A stretch of DNA of 64,000 bases, from the NCBI GenBank assembly GCA_038521865.1, contig JBCBKO010000004.1:186001-250000 (forward strand). The letters are read 5' to 3'. This document shows positions 58,217 through 64,000 of this stretch, in pieces. The DNA is from CALBPI01 sp038521865 (GTDB lineage Bacteria > Pseudomonadota > Gammaproteobacteria > Steroidobacterales > Woeseiaceae). Under the pieces are notes generated by a model, which saw only the letters and a program-made list of their open reading frames with translations, did not search any database and had not been told where the DNA came from. Both the position numbers and the translations under genes were made by a program. Every line of letters begins with the position of its first letter. Position 1 is the stretch's first letter.

Positions 58217-61200
58217 ATGAGTTTTGATCCTGTCACCGGTCGCTATAACGGTCCTTCCCTCGAGGCCGAAGTCCTCGAGTTCTGGCGTGAGCATGATGTC
58301 TTCGCACAATCGCTCAAGAATCGAGAGTCGGGTCCCCGGTTCAGCTTTAACGAAGGGCCGCCGACAGCGAATGGTAAGCCTGGCATCCACCATGTGCTGG
58401 CACGTACCTTCAAGGACGTTTTTCCCCGCTACAAGACGATGCAAGGGCATTACGTGCCACGTAAGGCTGGATGGGACACGCATGGTTTGCCCGTTGAGCA
58501 CGAAGTAGAGAAGCAACTCGGGATTTTTGACAAGGCGGAGATCGAAGCCAAAGTCGGTATCGAGGAGTTCACCCGTCGATGCCGCGAGTCGGTCATGACC
58601 TATGTCGCCGACTGGGAGCGCATGACCGAGCGCATGGGATTCTGGGTCAACCTCGATGAGGCGTATGTCACCCTCGACAACAGCTATATCGAATCCGTCT
58701 GGAACCTGTTGCAGAAAATTTGGGATCAGGGGCTGATCTATCGCGGCTATAAAGTCGTTCCCTACGATCCCCGTATCGGCGCGACCTTGTCGTCACACGA
58801 GCTCGCGCAGGGATATCGCGAAGTCGAAGACCCATCTATTTTTGTGCGCTTCACTTTGGAAGAAGCCGACAACACACATCTTCTCGTCTGGACGACAACG
58901 CCGTGGACCTTGCCATCGAATTTGGCACTCGCCGTACACCGGGATGTGGATTACGACTATGTGCAGCATGGCCAGGAAACGCTCATCGTCGCCAGTGCGT
59001 TGCGTGAGCGTGTGCTCGGTGAGCGAGAGCACACGGTGCTCGAGACCGTGAAAGGCGAAACGCTTATCGGAAAGCGCTATCGACGGATCTTTGATTACCT
59101 CGAAGTGCCTGATGACTGCCCGGCGTTTCATGTCTGGCATGCCGACTTTGTGACCGTTGAGGATGGCACGGGCATCGTGCACACCGCCCCAGCCTACGGC
59201 GTCGATGACCTGGCACTGGGTCAGGCCAACGGGTTACCCGTCTTACACGGCGTTGGACTGGATGGTCATTTCAAACCTGAAATCACGCCGGTTGCTGGCA
59301 TGTTCTTCAAAGATGCCGATCCGGTTTTGATCAAGCTATTAAAAGAGCGCGGCACCATGTTCCGCTCCGAGCGATACCTGCATAACTATCCGTTCGGTTG
59401 GCGTACAGGAGATCCGATCATCTACTACGCCAAGAACGCGTGGTATATCCGCACGACAGATCGCAGCGATCGGATGGTCGAATTGAATCAGACGATCAAT
59501 TGGGTTCCGGAGACCATCCGTGATGGACGTTTCGGCAACTGGCTCGAGAACAACGTGGATTGGGCGTTGTCGCGCGAGCGATTCTGGGGAACACCGCTAC
59601 CCGTGTGGACAAATGGTGAAGGGGAGTTCCGTTGCGTTGGCAGTGTGGAGGAGCTCTCGACGTTAGCCGGGCGGGACTTATCGGAGGTCGACCTGCATCG
59701 CCCTGCTGTCGATGAGATCGAGTTCGAGAAAGACGGCCACACCTGGCGCCGTGTGCCCGAAGTCATCGATTGCTGGTTCGATTCCGGCGCGATGTCCTTC
59801 GCTCAATGGCATTACCCGTTCGAAAACGAAGATCAGTTCAACGCGCACTTCCCTGCCGACTACATTTGCGAGGCCATCGATCAGACTCGCGGTTGGTTTT
59901 ATACCCTGCATGCGATTGCCACACTCGTGTCGGATAGCGTCGCCTACCGAAACGTCATCTGCCTGAGCCACATCGTCGATGCCGAAGGCAAGAAGATGTC
60001 GAAATCGCAGGGCAACATCCTGAATCCGTATGAGGTGTTCGACACGGTCGGCGCAGATGCGCTGCGCTGGTATTTCCTGGCCCGTGTTGCCCCCGACGTA
60101 CAAAAACGGATTTCGGTGGATATCGTTGCAGAGGTTGCGAGCAGTTTCGTCAATACGCTCTGGAATACTTATGCGTTTTTCGTCATGTACGCGCGTCTTG
60201 ATAGCGTGGACTTCCAGGCGAGATCCCAGGTTTCGGATCGACCTGAAATCGATCGATGGGCGATTGCGTTGCTGAACAACACCATTGTCGAGGTGACTGA
60301 CGCGATGGAGCGTTTCGACGCGCAACGCGCAGGGTTAGCTATCGAGCGACTCGTGGACCAACTGTCCAACTGGTATGTGCGTCGGAACCGCCGGCGTTTC
60401 TGGAAGAGCGATGATGCGGTCGATAAGCGGTTCGCCTACGACACTTTGTATGAGTGCCTTACGGGGGTCGTCTATTTGATGGCGCCATTCACACCGTTCC
60501 TGTCTGAAACGCTGTATCGAAATCTTGTGAAGACCGTGAATTCGGATGCACCTTTGAGTGTGCACCTCGCGGACTGGCCGGTTGCCGATGACACGCTGAT
60601 CGACCGCGAATTGCTCGAAGCTGTCGATGTTATCCAACGAGTGGTTGGCCTCGGTCGCGCTGCTCGTGCACAAAGCGGCGTGCGTACGCGTCAACCGCTC
60701 TCCAGATTGTTGGTTCGCACGCCGAGCGCGGCTTCAGATGCAGCTGTATTGACACATACCGCACAAATAGAAGAAGAGCTGAACGTGAAGCTGATCGAGA
60801 TCATCGCCCAGGACGCTGATCTGGTCGAATACCGCATCAAACCCAACCTGCCGGTTGTCGGTCGCAAGTTCGGCAAGCGTGTCCCTGCATTGCGGACAGC
60901 CTTGAGCGAAGCAGATGGGGCCAAAATTGCCAAGAGCGTTGCGCGTGGCGATACCTTCGAAGTGCCGGTCGGTGACGAGACACTATCGCTCGGGGCGGAA
61001 GATGTGCTGGTCGAGACGGCTTCTGCTGAGGGGTATGCCTGTGCAGAGGAGTCCGGCTATCTCGTGGGGCTCGATACAGCGTTGAATGATGCGTTGATTG
61101 AGGAGGGGCTTGCGAGAGAGTTGATTCGAACTGTGCAGGAAGCGAGGAAGCAGGCGGGGCTCGACGTATCTGACCGAATCATTCTGCATATCGATGGCTC

Positions 61201-61360
61201 TGAGGAAATTTCGACAGTGCTTCGACAGCACAAAGATCTTGTCATGTCGGAGACGCTTGCGACACGTTGGGCGTCAGAGCAGGACTCACCGTTTTCCGCG
61301 GAGGGCAGTCTCGATGGCGTACATTGGCGCATCACTTTGACGCGTTTGGAAAGCGCTTAA
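58217..61360 (+). CDS. ileS: Isoleucyl-tRNA synthetase, type 2 (IleRS2)
   Basis: Charges tRNA-Ile. 1047 residues from the ATG at 58217; the frame is open to 58178 but homologues start here, and no clear ribosome site precedes either. The N-terminal EGPPTANGKPGIHHVLARTFKD and KAGWDTHGLPVEHEVEKQLG place it in the eukaryote-like IleRS2 clade. The first class-I signature reads GIHH (residues 56-59) instead of HIGH. KMSKSQGN is at about 592. The CP1 editing domain is about 200-400 (TTPWTLPSNLALAV) and the anticodon-binding and C-terminal domains about 640-1047. IleRS2 enzymes resist mupirocin, and the swapped GxHH form is reported as hyper-resistant. Confidence 0.96.
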   Translation: MSFDPVTGRYNGPSLEAEVLEFWREHDVFAQSLKNRESGPRFSFNEGPPTANGKPGIHHVLARTFKDVFPRYKTMQGHYVPRKAGWDTHGLPVEHEVEKQLGIFDKAEIEAKVGIEEFTRRCRESVMTYVADWERMTERMGFWVNLDEAYVTLDNSYIESVWNLLQKIWDQGLIYRGYKVVPYDPRIGATLSSHELAQGYREVEDPSIFVRFTLEEADNTHLLVWTTTPWTLPSNLALAVHRDVDYDYVQHGQETLIVASALRERVLGEREHTVLETVKGETLIGKRYRRIFDYLEVPDDCPAFHVWHADFVTVEDGTGIVHTAPAYGVDDLALGQANGLPVLHGVGLDGHFKPEITPVAGMFFKDADPVLIKLLKERGTMFRSERYLHNYPFGWRTGDPIIYYAKNAWYIRTTDRSDRMVELNQTINWVPETIRDGRFGNWLENNVDWALSRERFWGTPLPVWTNGEGEFRCVGSVEELSTLAGRDLSEVDLHRPAVDEIEFEKDGHTWRRVPEVIDCWFDSGAMSFAQWHYPFENEDQFNAHFPADYICEAIDQTRGWFYTLHAIATLVSDSVAYRNVICLSHIVDAEGKKMSKSQGNILNPYEVFDTVGADALRWYFLARVAPDVQKRISVDIVAEVASSFVNTLWNTYAFFVMYARLDSVDFQARSQVSDRPEIDRWAIALLNNTIVEVTDAMERFDAQRAGLAIERLVDQLSNWYVRRNRRRFWKSDDAVDKRFAYDTLYECLTGVVYLMAPFTPFLSETLYRNLVKTVNSDAPLSVHLADWPVADDTLIDRELLEAVDVIQRVVGLGRAARAQSGVRTRQPLSRLLVRTPSAASDAAVLTHTAQIEEELNVKLIEIIAQDADLVEYRIKPNLPVVGRKFGKRVPALRTALSEADGAKIAKSVARGDTFEVPVGDETLSLGAEDVLVETASAEGYACAEESGYLVGLDTALNDALIEEGLARELIRTVQEARKQAGLDVSDRIILHIDGSEEISTVLRQHKDLVMSETLATRWASEQDSPFSAEGSLDGVHWRITLTRLESA

Positions 61361-61380
61361 CGGCGCGTTTTCATGCAAAT

Positions 61381-61409
61381 TTGGCGTTTCTGCCAAGCTT
61401 TGGTATAAC
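61381..61409 (+). promoter_or_regulatory. Candidate promoter of the 126-residue ORF
   Basis: TTGGCG (61381-61386), 17-bp spacer, TATAAC (61404-61409). The spacer contains the second half of an inverted repeat TTGGC-N6-GCCAA (61381-61396). It lies 20 nt after the ileS stop. Confidence 0.5.
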
Positions 61410-61525
61410 AAATCGGCAAAGGGAAATTTGCTCGTCGTAGATAAGCGTGGCGCAGACCACTCACCAGACGATTTTCAATTCTGACGGACTAGAGATCGCC
61501 TAGGGTTAATGAAGGGGGTGGCTGC

Positions 61526-61906
61526 ATGTCTTTGCTCAGAGACAAGCTACACGACGCTATGCTGGTGCTGACCAGTCACGAAAACGCGAAGTTGCGTTTG
61601 ACCAAAGCTTGGGTAGACCGTCTTGAACTGGTGCCTACCGATGAGGTGCCGGAGACTATTCGAGATCGATTTCTGGCAATGCGCGATCGCATAATGGCGA
61701 GGCGCCCCGTCAACAATGAAAACCCGATCGTTGCGACCATCCGAAAAATGTCGCCGTTGGAAGCTTCTGACTGCGGCCGAGATATCGTCCAACTTTACTT
61801 TCAGATTATGACCGACGCTGCGCCGGTTCAGTTGCGACTGGTGGAAACTCCGGTCGAGGAAGCGGCATCCAGAGACGAAATCCCGGATTTCCTGACACAG
61901 CACTAG
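61526..61906 (+). CDS. Conserved small cytoplasmic protein, unknown
   Basis: 126 residues, strong ribosome site (GAAGGGGGT about 9 nt upstream). Mostly helical and charged, with no signal peptide, membrane segment or motif I recognise. The central IVATIRKMSPLEASDCGRDIVQLYFQIM looks like an ordered amphipathic helix pair. Its own promoter and good initiation signals support it as real. Confidence 0.75.
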   Translation: MSLLRDKLHDAMLVLTSHENAKLRLTKAWVDRLELVPTDEVPETIRDRFLAMRDRIMARRPVNNENPIVATIRKMSPLEASDCGRDIVQLYFQIMTDAAPVQLRLVETPVEEAASRDEIPDFLTQH

Positions 61907-61927
61907 TCCCAGAGCGGCTTCGACAAT

Positions 61928-63457
61928 TCAGATCTCAGGCGCAGGCGTTTCCTGTCCGGGGAGCGTCGTGTTCGAGGGCATATTGTCATCGATCTCCGGC
62001 GCCGGCCTCGACGCACGAGATTTCTCGATTCGTTCGATGTATTCCTTCTCGCTCTGCGTCAGGCGGCGTTCGTCATAGCGAAAATCGTGACGGAAGGTGA
62101 GCCCCTGATACGAGGTCGGTACACCATTCTTAAATCCAGGTCGGAAAACAAAGCGTCGAACCTTGCGGATGACATCTGTATCCATGAGGCCTGCCGGGAC
62201 TGAATCGAGGACGCGTATATTCTCTGGCCTGCCATTGATGTTGAGGTCGAACTCCAGCGCGACGAATCCACGGTCGGGATAGGTGCCCATCGCGGACTCG
62301 GTGGTGTTGACGTGGTAGACATTGCGGATCGGTACCCGAATGACGGGGACCGGTTCTCCGAACAGCTCCTGATGCAAACCCTCGAGATCTCGATTATTCA
62401 CCGTGATCGAGTAGGCTTCCTGGTAGGAGTCGCGAGCCGTACGGGTCGCTGTCGCGTAAAGCAGGAAATCGCCCTCGGCGGTGAGCGTCTTCGGAAGGAC
62501 TGTTGGGTCGTTTTCGCTCTGCACGCGAGCGATACGCACCGCCCGATGCACGGCGCGACGGGCCTCTTTCAGCGCTAGCTCCGGGGTCAGTCCGGGCGTT
62601 GCCGTGCTTTGTCGAGGCGCAACAAATGCCAGTTCGAGCAGCGGTTCGATCAGCCGCGGATCGTCTTTCCCGTGGAACTTCACGATAGTGCGCTCAAGCC
62701 GACGAAACGCGAATGTGGCTTCCGTGAAGTCGCCGACCATTGCATACCAACGAGCTCGTCGAGTCAGCGCATCGATGTACTGGTCAGAGTCTGCAGAGAA
62801 GCGTCGCTGTTGCAGCCGGTACATGATGTCCTGAATTCTGTTGGCGGTACGAATATCGCCAAGGAAAAAGTGGGTGCGGCTCAGCGAGTCCAGCGAGTCG
62901 AGTTGCTCTAGGTTGTTCGGTCCTGCCGTAACGTGCGAAATGTGGACGGCACGTTCGAACAGTGGGACGGCGCCCTCAAGATCGTTCATCGCGATCGAAG
63001 TATTCGCCAGACCTTTCAGCGGATTGATAAGGCCTTCCCCAACCAGACCTCCATCGACCGCCTGGAGCGTTTCAATTGCAGAGAGGAAGTTCTGTTGCGC
63101 GGCGCTGTGGTCGGCACTTTCGGATTGTGCGATGGCAAGGTTGGTCAGCGCCTGCGACACCTGGCGAGTTTCGCCACCCCAGATGCGGGCACAGAGTTCA
63201 ACGACGCTCTTGGCTTGCTCCAAGGCCTCATCAAACTCGCGTTCAGCGAGGTAGGCGCGGAACTGTGTCTGTGCATTTTGTAGCTGCTCGCCTTCGGGCG
63301 TGGCGGCAACATCCGGCGGCACATCGATCAGTTCCGTAATGGCGCGTGCGACGGCTTCGGCGCGCGGTACAAACAGTGTGCTGACCAGCGCGCCGAGCAG
63401 TAACAGCGCCGCGAGTGTGCCTCGATTTCGGGAACCCTTTGTCGTCGGTAGACTCAT
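61928..63457 (-). CDS. TPR protein with C-terminal TonB-like domain
   Basis: 509 residues from the Met at 63457 (AGGAAC upstream; the frame is open to 63616 without support). An N-terminal membrane segment or signal anchor at about 14-32 (LAALLLLGALVSTLFVP) is followed by TPR-type helices (about 60-355). The C-terminal domain (about 370-460) has the TonB_C pattern: GTYPDRGFVALEFDLNINGRPENIRVLDSVPAG, then VRRFVFRPGFKNGVP. The Glu/Pro-rich end is disordered. It could energise one of the receptors, but no ExbB/ExbD is present and it lacks the Pro-rich linker of TonB. Divergent from a DUF4139 gene. Confidence 0.85.
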   Translation of the reverse strand: MSLPTTKGSRNRGTLAALLLLGALVSTLFVPRAEAVARAITELIDVPPDVAATPEGEQLQNAQTQFRAYLAEREFDEALEQAKSVVELCARIWGGETRQVSQALTNLAIAQSESADHSAAQQNFLSAIETLQAVDGGLVGEGLINPLKGLANTSIAMNDLEGAVPLFERAVHISHVTAGPNNLEQLDSLDSLSRTHFFLGDIRTANRIQDIMYRLQQRRFSADSDQYIDALTRRARWYAMVGDFTEATFAFRRLERTIVKFHGKDDPRLIEPLLELAFVAPRQSTATPGLTPELALKEARRAVHRAVRIARVQSENDPTVLPKTLTAEGDFLLYATATRTARDSYQEAYSITVNNRDLEGLHQELFGEPVPVIRVPIRNVYHVNTTESAMGTYPDRGFVALEFDLNINGRPENIRVLDSVPAGLMDTDVIRKVRRFVFRPGFKNGVPTSYQGLTFRHDFRYDERRLTQSEKEYIERIEKSRASRPAPEIDDNMPSNTTLPGQETPAPEI

Positions 63458-63484
63458 AGCGTTAAGTTCCTGTTGGGGACATCG

Positions 63485-63516
63485 ATATCGTTCGATGTTG
63501 CATACCGAACGGATAT
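63485..63516. repeat. Inverted repeat in the TPR/DUF4139 divergent gap
   Basis: ATATCGTTCG (63485-63494) and CGAACGGATAT (63506-63516) are complementary apart from one extra G. Could be an operator for the two divergent genes. A second, longer-range inverted repeat (CTGCGCGG 63528-63535, CCGCGCAG 63559-63566) follows in the leader. Confidence 0.45.
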
Positions 63517-63596
63517 AGGACACCAATCTGCGCGGAAAGTTTGTTCGAAGCAAGTTCCCCGCGCAGTGAATCGCGATTTTGCGAGGGGCAGAAGTA

Positions 63597-64000
63597 ATGA
63601 AAATATCAAGAATCAATCACTTGTGGGGTTTGGTGGCGATCGTGTCATCCGCTATGGCAGTCGACAGTCTGCATGCAGACACAACCCTCACAATCTACAG
63701 CAGAGCAACGCCGGGTGCGGTTAGCCCGGACCTCTATCGACCTGGCGTGCGCAATGGTAGCTATTTCGGTCAGTCGGTACCCGGCTACGCCATCGTGCGC
63801 GACGATCGCAAACTCAGCCTGACGCGCGGTCGCGGTCTTGTCTCGATTACGGATGTGGCGGCTTTGCTGGATCCGACCACAGTTCGATTGACTTCGCTAA
63901 CCGACCCCGACGGCACTCAGGTTGTCGAACAGGACTTCCGATTCGATCTGGTGGGTAGCCAGAAGCTGATGCAGCGCTACATCGACCAACAGATCACGGT
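63597..64000 (+). CDS. DUF4139-family secreted protein, N-terminal part
   Basis: The frame is open from ATG 63597 to the window edge, giving 134 residues of an incomplete gene. A signal peptide (KISRINHLWGLVAIVSS, cleavage near LHA-D at about 28) precedes TLTIYSRATPGAV. The stretch GYAIVRDDRKLSLTRGRGLVSITDVAALLDPTTV, with LTSLTDPDGTQVVEQDF, is the conserved N-terminal pattern of DUF4139 proteins. GAGGGG lies about 10 nt upstream. Function of the family is unknown; it is usually periplasmic or outer-membrane associated. Confidence 0.85.
   Translation, partial: MKISRINHLWGLVAIVSSAMAVDSLHADTTLTIYSRATPGAVSPDLYRPGVRNGSYFGQSVPGYAIVRDDRKLSLTRGRGLVSITDVAALLDPTTVRLTSLTDPDGTQVVEQDFRFDLVGSQKLMQRYIDQQIT

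Noticed and set aside
58217..61360. ileS considered as a resistance gene of a mupirocin biosynthesis cluster
   Set aside because: Neighbours are housekeeping or repair genes with no PKS or tailoring enzymes; more likely the native synthetase.
1..64000. tRNA, rRNA, CRISPR, insertion sequences, prophage or integron features
   Set aside because: No cloverleaf sequences, transposase or integrase motifs, terminal repeats or repeat-spacer arrays were seen while reading both strands; gene content looks like stable chromosome.

Overview
This is a gene-dense chromosomal window of about 58-60% GC by eye, with no rRNA, tRNA, insertion sequence or CRISPR array that I can see. The gene set suggests an aerobic, probably aquatic gammaproteobacterium: TonB-dependent receptors, MsrPQ, a BepA-like M48 protease, a Cpx-like two-component pair, RarD, CrtI/CrtD carotenoid desaturases, a type-2 isoleucyl-tRNA synthetase and a class I fructose-bisphosphate aldolase. 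Assignment below class is not supported.

Layout. (1) 33-5793, minus strand: a tight five-gene run (glyoxalase I, BepA-like lipoprotein protease, a TelA-like helical protein, a DUF6384-like membrane protein, a coiled-coil protein with a Gly-rich tail) ending in an intrinsic terminator. (2) 5860-10130: a Spy/CpxP-like periplasmic protein, uridine kinase, a YeiH-type transporter and a CpxAR-like sensor/regulator pair. The spy-like promoter and the regulator promoter share a 10-bp-phased CTTGAC repeat. (3) 10245-23196: a TPR protein, ABC exporter, ilvE, azoreductase with divergent LysR regulator, rarD, glpD, an enoyl-reductase-like protein, a Bcr-type MFS pump and class I aldolase. (4) 23201-30579: a GNAT/ATP-grasp pair, then P450-crtD facing crtI, and a membrane protein. 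(5) 30576-36694: an arsR-arsI organoarsenical module, a PQQ-type sugar dehydrogenase, a TonB receptor, and a cyclic-di-GMP-I riboswitch ahead of an FAD-linked oxidase. (6) 36691-41012: sdaA with a small winged-helix regulator divergent from dps, small enzymes, and an orphan binding-protein-like ORF. (7) 41131-48838: two tandem Pho boxes driving a lipoprotein/TonB-receptor pair, followed by a third receptor. (8) 48900-54030: GTP cyclohydrolase II, a GST and a coupled CtlX / arginine-deiminase-like / M61 peptidase run. (9) 53984-58079, minus: epoxide hydrolase, SDR, DUF547, MsrP, MsrQ. (10) 58217-64000: ileS (type 2, with a GxHH signature), a small conserved ORF, a TPR/TonB-C protein and the start of a DUF4139 protein cut by the window edge.

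The most interesting signals are regulatory: the c-di-GMP riboswitch at 35123-35206 in front of a lone FAD oxidase, the correctly spaced quadruple PhoB repeat at 41131-41174, a terminator inside the ileS leader, and the phased repeat tying the Cpx-like regulator to the spy-like gene. Among proteins, the GxHH IleRS, the P450-CrtD coupling and the five-gene gloA-protease-TelA-like operon stand out. Many genes are translationally coupled (ATGA, GTGA or TAGTG overlaps), and four convergent pairs share exactly four bases at their stop codons.
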